NCBI RefSeq assembly: GCF_016906535.1
Contig: NC_057372.1
Coordinates: forward strand, 3,391,501-3,455,500
Length of the DNA stretch: 64,000 nt
Direction of reading: 5' to 3'
From: Rhizoctonia solani
Taxonomy: Eukaryota; Basidiomycota; Agaricomycetes; Cantharellales; Ceratobasidiaceae
The position numbers and the translations under genes were made by a program. Under the pieces are notes generated by a model. The model was not told the origin of the DNA. It saw only the letters and a program-made list of their open reading frames with translations, and searched no databases. Shown here piece after piece: positions 33,659 to 44,452 of this stretch. Positions within the stretch are counted from its first letter, which is position 1, and the number at the start of each line of letters is the position of its first letter.

Positions 33659-35210
33659 TATGTGTGGGATCTGAACACAACTACTGCCATACCAGTCATG
33701 TGCGTATGCGCGGCGGCGTTCATGTTCTACCTGGGATCCAGCGTGGTAGCAAGCATTGTAGAGGACTTTCCATATACGACTATCGTTTTGAAGATTGTTC
33801 GATCTGCGCCTGTGGGTCTTATCATGAAGAAGCTTTCGAAGCTCCTAGCGCTCATATTGAAATGGGCATCATTGATCTCATTGTGTGTCATCGGGTTATC
33901 TCCACTGCCGTTTATTGCTGTAGTGCTTTTACCCCTGGCCCTGATAGATACTGTTTGCGGGCGCCCGTTTTGGGATGACGATAGCTACTGGAGGCGTGCC
34001 TTCGACAGCATCTGGGATAATTATACGAGCACCTTTGTGGTCTCAACAATGTCTTATTTTATTAATAAGATTGATGATCTGGAGCCCAGTTGGCTTTCCG
34101 ATTTGATTGCTCGTTTGATCAGCCACTTCGCAGACACTGTTTTTGGCCATTTTACTTCTGATCAAGTCACCAGCCATTGCTTGCACTGGCTCATAAAGTA
34201 CTGCGAGACTCCCAGCTCCACTACTGTTGCTCTCCAAGCTATTTCAGGAGCCGCCAGCAACATCCCGCCTGGTCCACTCAAGGATTGCGAGGCATCCTTC
34301 AAGATACTTCAGCGCCTTGTCTCCGGTGGCTCCGGTCCCACAGCTGTTTACGATGCCTCACTATATGCCCGTGCTCTGTCAGCACTGACTACACTGTCTC
34401 AATCCAAGTTCAAAGAACCGAGTACGAGCACAGAAGATCTCGCAGTCATGATCTGGAACCTGAAGCTGCAGCACGAACAGTAAGTGATTATACTTGCTAG
34501 CACTTCCCAGCAGCAAGTGACGGCCTCGCACCCCTATGTGCCTTATAACTATGAATAGCAATCTTACTGTCATGATTGGTGATGGAGAGTTTGTAGCAAC
34601 AAAGAAGAACCTCGAAGCACTTCAGACTGGCAACTCCGCTTCGTCGTATGCCATACGTCTGTTACAAGGTAGCGATCCGGGGGCAAAGAAGGCTATGAAA
34701 GCGATCATGACCCTGCTGAGTATCAACGCTCACTCCAGCTACCAGCAGCTTCATCCAGCAGCGGTCCGGTCACTAGCCAATGGGGCGGCCTTGCTGGAGG
34801 CCTGTTCGGATGCACCGCTACTCTCAATATCGGATGTTCAACACTTTATCATAGCCTACCAAACATACATCAGAAAAAGTAGATACAGTACACTTCACGA
34901 TGTTACAAATCTAGGGGTAGCACTGACGCCATTGGTCGACGCATTGCGCCATCGGTACCTGATCAAAAATACAGGCATCTCCAACGCCAGTGTTTCTGAT
35001 AGCGCTAGTGTCTACCTCCTTCAAGCCCTACGTCGCTCTGCAGATAAAGATGAACAAGACGTCAGTGGCCTGGTTCAACTGTACTGGATATGGTGCACCG
35101 AAGTCGCAACAAACCCAGCCCAGTGCGGACTAGACCCCAGCTCCTCCGAGCTTACACGCCTCAAAGCCTGGTGCAGCCGCTATCTCAGTCACCGTATACC
35201 CCAAAGGTAC

Positions 35211-36529
35211 GGACAATCCGACCTCAGCGATCCGACCCCCGGGGGTGCGAGCTCCCTATAAGGTAAATCCGAGCCCCCAGGTCCGGATTACTGGCAAAAT
35301 CCGACCCTCGTACTACTCCGGACCCCGCTCTCAGTGTTTTCGTAGGTGCAAAATCCGACACCTTATATCTGACCCCCTCCATCCGACCCCCGCAAGATCC
35401 GGCGCCTGGGTGCGGACGTCTCGCACCAAGGTGCGGTTTCTTGTAAAATAGTGACAACGAATCAATTTAATCAATAAATATTGTAATTACACTCTCTAAT
35501 GGATTGATGTATAAATTTGACCCATAGGTGCGGAAACTCCGCCGCCAGAGTCGACCTGGGGTGCGGGCTACCCGGCTCGAGGTTGCGAATATAAAGAAAT
35601 CGGGGAAATTTTTATAAATACAGTAAAAGCCCATGATATAGGCGTAGCAATAGTCCTGTATGCAGTCAAGACTGCCATAGTTGCTGTTGTGGTCAATTGA
35701 GTAGCATAAATAAAAATGTAGATAGTGCAAAAGTGAAGCGACTTGCGAAGAATAAATATATTGAGAAAACGATTTGAGTATCTAACGGAGTTGCAGTCAA
35801 ACCTTTGAGGCGTTAGCCAACTACTTACTTTGGAGCGAATGTATGCTATTTTGGATAAGATATAATATACCCATAGCCAAAAATAAATGTGTTGTGAAGT
35901 CGTTGAAACGTTCGTGGCATACAATTCATCAGCTCAATCCCAGGTTTATAGTGTCAGAATTACTTGCCAAACTTTAGCCAATTTCTTAGCCGAAATACAA
36001 TAGCTAAGCAGGGAAGGTCAGAGGCGGGGGGATGGACGGGAGGAAATCCACGCACGTCTGACGGCGGAGGTTTATATACCTCGGCGGAGTGGGAGCAGGG
36101 ATGGTTGCACGGAGGGGGCTGCGCGGATGGTTGCGCGGATATGCAGGCGGATTGCACAAAAATGCACCGGATGCAAAAAAGCGTAACCGGAGCAACCAAG
36201 TTGGTGGCTATTATAGAACATTCAAGAGACGGATGATATATGCGGGCTGAGTGCTTCCTTATATAGAAATTAATACAAAAGTGATTCTCAGTCACATGAC
36301 TTGTTCATCTAACTAATGCGTAGCAAGTAATCAAGAAGTTTATTAGAAATCCGACCACTGGCAAGAGTCCGACCCCCGGCAAGAGTCCGACCCCAGAAGA
36401 CAACAAGGATCCGAACCCCACCAGGGGTCGGATTTTCATATCCGCACCCCCGGCCGAGCATATCTAGCTCTGGTAGGGTACGGATTCCCGGGCATCCGAC
36501 CCCCAAGGTCGGATCATCCGTAGCTTTTG
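35211..36529. mobile_element. 1319-bp element with subterminal TCCGACCCC arrays, in a DUF6535 exon
   Basis: GGTAC occurs at 35206-35210 and 36530-36534. The left 230 bases and the right 200 bases each hold about eight copies of ATCCGACC(CCC) or its inverse, often paired as palindromes (GGGGTCGGATT, ATCCGACCCC). The centre (35460-36300) is AT-rich with no domain I know. Ends GGACAATCCGACC and GGTCGGATCATCCG are roughly inverse. Subterminal arrays of a short word on both sides are typical of large DNA transposons that bind transposase there; this copy is non-autonomous. The family is unknown. Confidence 0.75.
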
Positions 36530-37389
36530 GGTACACGGTGAGTGGGAGTGACCCAGTGGACAGCCAAGAGACTCCAGAGTTCCTTGCCGCAATCAATCGG
36601 GTATACGGATCCGTGGCTCTGTCTGACACTGGTCCAATATGTCTGCCACCATCGCTGTATGTGATTGTTGTATTCGCCGCCTGTTGGCCCCAATCGGACG
36701 AGCAAAGAGTGACCGGCATGGACCTACTATCTAAGTGCAGCTTCCCAAGCCTCAAAGCCGAGCTAATACGGTACTTAACAAGTACAGGATTCGATTATAA
36801 TCATAGCCTTTTATACAACTCGGGAAAACGGTACAGCTTGAAGGACAGCGGCAACCCCGTAGATCAACACTTCTGTGCAACTCAGCTATGGATCCTACTT
36901 CACCTCGTGCAAGACTCCACCAAAGAGCCTCAGCAGAGGCTAAAACACCTGCTTGAAAGTGAGGCCAAACTTGAAATCAAGTCCAAAGGCATGGATACGG
37001 TCAAGAAAGACCTCGAGTCAGAAATCATTGCGTACTACCGGGAAGGCCGTCTAGACACATACTCGGCTCGCGTCATCGAATGTATATACCAAGCACGTGG
37101 TACCCGCCCTGATCGCAAGCTAGCCTCATTGATAGAACAAGAGCTGGAAGATGTGCCATTATGCCACAGGGGTCTGGCACAGTTTTCGCACTCACCGGAA
37201 GTTACTTTAGCGCCAGTCGATCCAGCACTCACCGTCCTATTACCAGCATCCCGACCCACCTCTCCAGTCTCCGACGAGCCAGGAGGATCTCAGGAGCCCA
37301 AACAGCAATGTGATGCGAATCATTTATCGATTAGCATAATGCCTCATGTGGCTGGCTCGGAGGGCAATTATGCTAACTCATGTGTATGA

Positions 37390-38001
37390 GGTAGGCTTAC
37401 TACGGATATTGTATCTTGGCCTTCCGATAAACTTATAAGTGCGAGGATTGTGCGCTACTCCCTACTTTATTCTCGTTATATATGCTAAGCATTACGCACT
37501 ATCATACATGCCCTATAAGTTTTACAGATTTTCTCTTTATTAAACTAAAATGAACAACTACATGTAGTCATCTACAAATTTCCCTCTGATGCATGTACCG
37601 TTTGGGGGCCCTGAGTAATTCGCTTTCCCACCCACCCCCGATGTCCCTTATTTTGGTCTTATATCATAATTGATTATTTTACTTGTGGTACCCGGGTTTC
37701 CTCACTTATCAAATTAGATATAGTGAGAGGTGTACATTTCATGAAACGCTGCGAGCTTAAGCTGATATGACTACTTTGGCATCAGAAGAATGATAGCGAT
37801 TAAACCTTGGTGCGTGTCTATATCGGGGTGGGATGTACTCGAATTGATTGATGCATTTGCTGATCTATCAGATATAGTGGCTCCTAAATAGGAATTTTCA
37901 AATAGATCAAAAGTTCGAGCAACGTGGTCTAGAATACAAACATACAAGCCAAGATTATACCTTAGATGCAGTTGCTACCTACTCCTTATGACGACGCATT
38001 C
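37390..38001. other. Intergenic region without a recognised gene
   Basis: It lies between the convergent ends of DUF6535 copy 3 and the siderophore transporter. No coding signal or long repeat is seen. Confidence 0.5.
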
Positions 38002-40610
38002 CTATCCCGTTGACGTATTATTGTCCTCTCTCTTGTCACACGCTATAAAGCTCCGTCTCGTCCGCGTTGGCTTTACCACAACTTCCCCGGCCAAGTCCTT
38101 TCCGTCCACGGCATTTTGTGTCTTCCCAAGATAGTAGTTCGGCATAAAGAACGCCAGGATAAAGCATACGCATGCTGCACAACGCCATTATTTATCAATT
38201 CTGAGAACGACATAAGTAAACTCTTACACAGTCCCAGACCAATGATAAACATAGGCCGAGTTGTCGCACCATAGGCTTCAAATTCGACCATCAGTCTCGA
38301 CTACGAAAACGAGAGCATATACAGTATGCACCTTGAATTACACCCTGTCTGATGGCCGGAGACGCGTTCCTGGCCGACTTGATAGACCCGTAAAGCTTGT
38401 TTATCATCGCTTGGGGCACACCCGGAAGATACTTGTCCAAATTACTCGGCATATTAGCCCTAATCACAAATAATAAGTGCCCTGGTACAATACCATACAA
38501 GAGAGCACCCACGTCCACATCGCGGTCGCTACCGCATTCCCAACCGCGCCTCCTAAAGACGTCCATACCGATAGGAGGGCCGTGAGCGACGCCAGGTCTT
38601 CGTGTGGTACTGAAGCCTGTGCTCCGACGCGAGAGCCCACAACGCTGAATGCCCCGCCGATACCGATTAGAACTTGGCTCCATACCTATAGATGATAAAC
38701 CATGATTAATCCCAGCTGGGAAAAATTAAGGTAATACTACTTGCCAGAGGGACGGTCGAGACCACGGTCGCACCTGCGTGAGGCGAGATTAGTAGACCAA
38801 TGCCACTGTTCGTATGGATTAGCAAAAGTCAGCGCCGAGGGTGCGGCTATACTTACATAAGTCGAATACCGAGACCGCAGGCTTGAAGATACTGGTAAGC
38901 AGTTTGAGGCCAAGGATTCAGAGCACGACTTTAGGATTGACTGACTTTATACCTGTGGGTGTATTTTAGAATCAGGCCCCCGACTAGGTTGAATACACTA
39001 GTCGTCACATTGACGGTGTTGTTAAAATACACCCAAGAGCGCGTATCCCTACAAGCCAGTTCGTTAAATTTTTTGACAATTAACCAGGATAGTAAAAGTT
39101 ACCAATCTTTGACGACCCAAACAAAACTGGAGAGATAGAGGCTCCAGAATGGGTCGGCAAACTGATGGAAGAAATGAATGCCTACCGCAGCTTGAAACGC
39201 GCGGTTGGTGATTAGACGTCTGGACATAATCGCCTGGGTTGCGAAAAATCGCTCCCAGACTACAAAGATAGGAATACATGCAGCCCCGACTGCGATCATC
39301 GCTATCATACTAGCTGTATCACGTCTGATAAATATATGGACCAGAGCATATCGGAAGGAATAGCTCACCATTTGACCATCCGCCATGAACCGTTTTAGCC
39401 AAACTAATTGGGAAGAGAATCAAACCGAAGATCAGACCGAGAAGTACAAGCCCAACGATGTCCATCTGGGTTGTAAACTCTCGAAGCAATTGGAATACCG
39501 AGCGTCGTGATTTGGACTCGTCGGTTGGCCTCCCCGAGACAAGTTCGCCCTTTTTTTTCGCCCGCCGCTCAGCTGCGAACAAGGTCATGATCGCAGGAGC
39601 CATGATGGCCGGGGTAATGATCGCGAACCTGTGTGGGGGAATTTTTAGACGCGACTTGGAGTGGACAAACTCATGACTTGCATTCCGTCTAAAAATCAAA
39701 AATTAGCTCCGTAGGCGACAATCTTATGAATAAAGACTTACAGCCCCAACGCCATCCAGGACCCGCCTCGATGCTGCTGACAATTTCGCCCGCTATGAAT
39801 GAGTTTACTATGACAGGTGCTGTGGTCAAGGCAGCGGCAAAGCCTCTCCATTCGAGAGGGGATATATCAGAAACGATAATATCGGTAACAAGGAACAGGC
39901 CAGTGTGCCCTCTACCTTTGGTTTAACACACGGTCTCGGATATATTGCTTAGACTCACACAGTGTACATGACCATACCTCCTGCGACAGCATATACCGTA
40001 TGCGCGGATGCAACGAGGATGTAGCCTATTGGTGGAATGCTAAGTATCTGCCATGAGACGTGCAATTGACAACTTGCCTATAATGTAAAACACCACTGCA
40101 CATGTAAAACCTTAATTCAGAACGGACTTGAGAAATAATACTCCGAACAACTTACATACTACACTATAGGCTACGGGCCTAGACCACAGATCTGCGATCT
40201 TCGCGACACATGGCTTACCAACAGCAGCTGCCAACCCCGCATGATCAGCGCGAGTCATAAAATCAATAACACAACTCACTAATGATACCATCAGCGGTTC
40301 CGATTGTCCCAATGAAAGAATGCTTCCCAAATTCACTTGTTGCGAGAGGAAGATAGCTTGGTGTCGTATCCGTGTCAAGAGAATAGATGTATGACAGCGC
40401 TCCGATACTGATGTAGAGTATCCATTTCCAGGTACGATTAAGATGCCGATGAAGTGCTTCGACCCGAGCAACGCCCGGATTCTTCTCATACTCCTCGCCG
40501 AGATGAATCCTCACAGTCTGATCACTGGGGAGAGGACCGGGCGTAACGGGCTTATCCTCACTATTACCACCCGATGATGAAATGGACGTGTCTTTGCGGT
40601 CTGGGGCCAT
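38002..40610 (-). CDS. Siderophore-iron MFS transporter (Sit1/Str/ARN type)
   Basis: A many-exon minus-strand gene. The N-terminus at 40610 is a cytosolic leader (MAPDRKDTSISSS) with GVARVEALHRHLN, typical of this family just before TM1. Then come TTPSYLPLATSEF and GKPCVAKIADLWSRPVAY (loop 2-3), GYILVASAHTVYAVAGG (about 40050-39970), SPLEWRGFAAALTTAPVIVN (about 39840), WRWGYG, ITPAIMAPAIMTLF, then a charged central loop AERRAKKKGE and the second half down to FMPNYYLGKTQNAV near 38100, with a stop at 38002-38004. Fourteen or so helices are expected. Such carriers import ferric siderophores across the plasma or endosomal membrane. No break was seen in the exons I followed, though not every junction was fixed. 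A partial duplicate lies at 28600-29745. Confidence 0.85.
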
Positions 40611-41366
40611 GTAAAACGAGGTTTCCGATGCTGGCCGTAGAGTGAGAACCTGTTCATATATACCCAGTCTCTTCTCTCAAAAATTCCTTCGAAATGAAAG
40701 ATGTGGGATAACGAGAAGTATCAGATAAGATATGGGAAGGATGGAAGTCGTGGCACATTGTTGACGAAAGTGAGCTCGAGTCGCTACTAGCCGGGAAGTG
40801 GGCAGCTATTCATAGATACAAGGATCAGCCAAGCGGTGTGGAGGATCACGAAAGCCCAAACAAGAGACATACGAGAGATTTCCATTCGATGGTCTCAGGC
40901 TTGTCTGAATAATGCTGTATTTAGACACTGGCGGTGAAATTGGCGGTGAAATGATAACGTAAATCCAATGGATATCTTTGCATCGGCCCCGTATTCCCCC
41001 GTAATTACTGTGAGACATGCGCAGTGCAGAAGAAATAAAAGTCGTGCCGTGCATTGGCGAGGCGAGCGGAGGACTTGACAATCGGACTATATGGTCGTTT
41101 TAGCCATCACCCCGTTCGAATTCCATAACACGACGGCGAGAAGAAACCATTATATAGAGTAGCTGAAGATGGAATGGGACAACCTCAGTCCGGCGGCTGG
41201 ATGGAGTGGCGGGTTGGTATCAAAAGGGTGCTCGACAGATATTCGGTGAACGAGATTAACCAAGTTGAGTCTATGTCGTCAGACTGGATCGAATAAGCGC
41301 TGCCAGGGTCTCATCTAACTTTTAGCTCACAGCAGTAGTATTGATTGATCAGCCCCGAAAGGTCAC
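40611..41366. other. Intergenic region without a recognised gene
   Basis: It includes the promoter side of the siderophore transporter. No clear iron-response GATA cluster or coding signal stood out. Confidence 0.45.
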
Positions 41367-41464
41367 GGGCATGTAGTGTAGGGGTTATCGCGCCTCATTT
41401 GCAAGCTTGCTTTATAGCAAGTCGTGTCTTGAGGAGGTCAGGAGTTCAATTCTCCTCTTGTCCA
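41367..41464 (+). tRNA. tRNA-Ala(UGC) with intron
   Basis: The acceptor stem GGGCATG pairs with CTTGTCC and includes the G3:U70 pair that identifies alanine tRNAs, with one mismatch (T6:T67). The anticodon stem CCTCA/TGAGG encloses TTTGCAA, giving anticodon TGC. About 25 bases interrupt the loop 3' of the anticodon, the usual nuclear tRNA intron place. The T arm is AGGAG-TTCAATT-CTCCT and the discriminator base is A. It is about 73 nt after splicing. Confidence 0.93.
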
Positions 41465-41465
41465 A

Positions 41466-41470
41466 TTTTT
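41466..41470 (+). terminator. RNA polymerase III terminator (T5)
   Basis: TTTTT starts two bases after the discriminator base of the tRNA. Confidence 0.85.
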
Positions 41471-42454
41471 GCTAGGTCTATAGACTATCCTCCGGGAAAT
41501 TTTCTTTGTTCGCCCACTTGCAATCGATGATATCAGATTCATGTTCCGATTCATTCGCGTATTACGAAAATATTTAGCTTATCCAGTCAGTGTTATCCTC
41601 CTCACACACGGAGAACCACACCAGCTCATAGCTATAGATGCAGAAATTGCGGTTTCATATGACCGGCACCAACGTGAATTGGCACTATTGAGCGTGAGAG
41701 GCATTCCAGCCCACCGTCACTTACGTTCCTGGATCTCGCACTACAGGAGCACCCTGGTCCCTTGGCGACAACCATCCCCTAGGACCGTTGTCTGGAGTCA
41801 CATTAGAGGTCAGTTCCTTGAAATGGACATAACGGGCGACATGGCTACCACGCGAACCTCAAACCATTCGGGCTTGCCTTGCTTTTATTAGATACTGCTC
41901 CCGGATTCCTCAAAGAAGCCCAGGTTTCCCATAGCTTCTTCCTGTAGCGTGGTCTCAACCTAAATTTAAAGCCCCTAGACGCAGAAGAGGTCCGGCTCCA
42001 GGGTTAACCACGCATGGTTTCGAGAGCATATATCCCCTCATAGTACGCTCTATATGCCTATAAGCATACATATCTAATCTCGCGATATCAACAGATGAGC
42101 ACCCAACACCCGCTTCCCAGATCTGCATCAGCCTATCCTTGAAGAATTCAGAATCAAGCATTACGTCGGTGTTCTAAACCCGCTACCAAAAAGGATGCGA
42201 TCAACACGTTTTAGCCTGTCATCTGCTGCATGGTTCATTTCACTTTATGCCAATCTTTATCCCGTCACATTTATCACCACGTGTATGCGCGCCAGCGCTT
42301 CCCCCTCCGTTCTACGATCACTATCCCCTTCACCCTTCACTCCAGCGATGAGATTCTAGCGACCAGAGCGCAACTTTATTATTCAATATTTGTTCTTTTT
42401 TCCATTTCGTTACTCACTCTGGGATATCACATTACGATTTAATTTACCGAAACG
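41471..42454. other. No supported gene; one orphan ORF
   Basis: A 116-codon ORF (41541-41891, plus) has no motif I know. The rest includes the promoter of the gene at 42455. Confidence 0.4.
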
Positions 42455-44452
42455 ATGAACATTGCTAGTGCCAGCCAATCCCGCCCGTCAGGGCCGATCT
42501 CAACTTCCCGTACGTCGACATTGGCGTCTACCACCCAAACCCGCCGTCATAAATTCTCCGCCGACCGAAACTTTGTCGTATTCCCCGTCCAACTCGACCA
42601 GCGCGACCAGCCGAAATCGCCACACGAGGCCTTCCCGTTTACGTCCTACACCACCACCGACCTCAAGCTGAGACACAGCTACGATCCTCATTTGGCCAAG
42701 GATGTCGACAAAATCTGGGTCAGCACCGCGAGCTACTACAAGCAGAAACAAAGCCCGCAGCACGAATTTATCATCTTCTCGGTCACGGGCAGTAATGGAA
42801 TGCAAAACTTTATCGCGCTCGACCGGAATGTAAACGTCAAGGGTTCGGGTGCTCTGATTTCTCGAAATGGCAAAAACGGACCGCTGGCGCAAGATTATTT
42901 CCATGTGTCGCATTATGGGGACATGACGTCGCTTATTAATCATTGTGGCCATACGAATTCGGAAGAGACGTGCTCGCATGTCGAACAGATCGTATTTGGC
43001 CAGAAGAGTTTCTCATTTGCCCAACTCGTTGTCATGGCCAGCACCATCAGCGAGGTGTGCCCCGCCTACCGACTAGGCGCCACAAACTGCTACTGGTTTG
43101 CTAGTCTCATTTGGGAGTGCATTTTCGACATGTTTAGCGAGGGCGTAATAGTCCATACCAGAAATACCGATGAAAGAGGGCGCTACAAGGGAGTCAAAGT
43201 CCAGGGAAATCACAACAACTTCCAGGAGGTCGTGCAGCGGTACAAAAATGATTTACTTGAGTTTACAAGAGCTGTGCGAGATGACGTAAGTATATGTCTA
43301 CTATTTATAGAATAATAAATTAAACTAACGCATATTGACTAGGCCATGAGTGCGATAGAAAGACGCAGTAGACGATTCTCGACCATGACGGCCATTCAGC
43401 CCGAAGTCGAGAAGGATATCGCTCGAATCCCTCCTACAGACTCCCACCGCTCACGAAGGGTGTCCACAGCTACCACGTTGGCAGTACCCGAAGTAGTCCC
43501 TCGCCCACAAGCTCCTAGTTCGGAGAAAGATCGCAGGTCTGAGCACCGAAAGTCAGAACGCACAAGGTCCGTTTCGTTATGCCCAACTAGTCAGCCACAG
43601 GACCACACCACGAGGCTCAGCACAGGCATGAATAAAGATTTACCAAGCCTACCGCCTGGCGCTTCTGCCCCCCAAACTGCCCGGCCCCGGACTCGTCCAG
43701 TGGATGATTCTAGGAGGAACTCGAGAGCGACTATGAGGGAGTCGGCCTTTCTCCAAGTATCAGTTCCTGATGCCATCCCAAGGGAGAACCACAGGTATAG
43801 TGATGTCGGAAAGGCTCTGGAACGGGCAACGGCTGCATATGATCGATCTTCGAGCCGCCCGGTGTCCATTTATGTCACGGTACCTCCCAAACAACCTCAG
43901 CTCGAGCCAATTTCAGCTCGTGTTCAGGACAGTAATCGACTCAAAGCCCAATCTCTCCCATCTCGCCCGAATTCTCCGGGAGACGAACCCAACAAGGAGC
44001 GTTCAAGGTCTCCGTCGTTGCCAGCTGGACCAACTCAACCAGATAATAAACGAGACTCGTCCAGTCTAAGCCCGGACTTATCGGCCAACCCCGCACCACG
44101 CAAGCGCACGACTAGCAGTTTGGGACGATTGAGACAAGCCCTTCCCAAACTCCTCCTCCCCACCGTATCAGAATCCGAAGACCCGATTTGCGAGTCGCCT
44201 GAGATTTCTCCATGGGTCGAACTTGAGTCAGGCGATTATCTCGAGAACCATCCATTTGCCGATAATTCCAGCGAGAGACTGAGCTACATTGAGTTCCCTC
44301 AACCTCCGGGCGTACGAGTTGCACAAGGTCATAGGACAAGAGTTCACCCAAGCCGCATTGAGCGTGCAGACGGTTCCAGGAGGCGAAGGTCGCAAAGTTC
44401 CGTCGAGTGTGATCGGGATTCCAGGTACTCTTCATTTGGGTCGCAGTCGTGA
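42455..44452 (+). CDS. Two-exon protein with an NC-motif N-terminal domain and disordered basic tail
   Basis: Exons 42455-43285 and 43343-44452 (57-bp intron) give 646 residues; the start is the first ATG (MNIASASQSRPSG). Residues about 30-275 look folded. Notable parts are FHVSHYGDMTSLINHCGH, FGQKSFSFAQLVVMASTI and CPAYRLGATNCYWFASLIWE. The last resembles the Asn-Cys-x-x-Phe helix start of papain-like LRAT/NlpC-P60 folds, which is only a suggestion. Residues 280-646 are Ser/Arg/Pro-rich and low in hydrophobics (SRRFST, RTRSVSL, SRNSRATMRE), so probably disordered and phosphorylated. There is no signal peptide or membrane helix. I do not recognise the family; it may be restricted to basidiomycetes. 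Confidence 0.8.

Larger units (their letters stand above)
30790..37389 (+). pseudogene. DUF6535 membrane-protein gene, copy 3, split by two recent insertions
   Basis: This is the best-preserved copy. Exons: 30790-31053, 31123-31256, 31308-31327, microexon 31401-31405, 31458-31486, 31546-31943, 32015-34479, and 34559 to 37389. Phases agree across the checked junctions. The N-terminus has WKVYVKEADKSDTELVDGWN. Membrane helices include INTLWYLLLATSIATSFLA and, after the first insertion, four or more to about 34000. Helical repeats then run to a disordered tail (SRPTSPVSDEPGGS) and a stop at 37387-37389. Exon 32015-34479 is interrupted at a TA by the element 32043-33658, and the last exon at GGTAC by 35211-36529. 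Removing each with one target copy restores GLCI-YVWDL and RIPQRY-TVSGSD in frame. The gene was probably functional until recently. DUF6535 has no known biochemical role. Confidence 0.85.

Noticed and set aside
35211..36529. A CRISPR array because of the regular TCCGACCCC words
   Set aside because: The words are short, occur in both orientations, have irregular spacing, and lie at both ends of a fungal transposable element.
41541..41891. A 116-codon orphan ORF after the tRNA
   Set aside because: No motif, no recognisable promoter and no homologue in the window; chance cannot be excluded.
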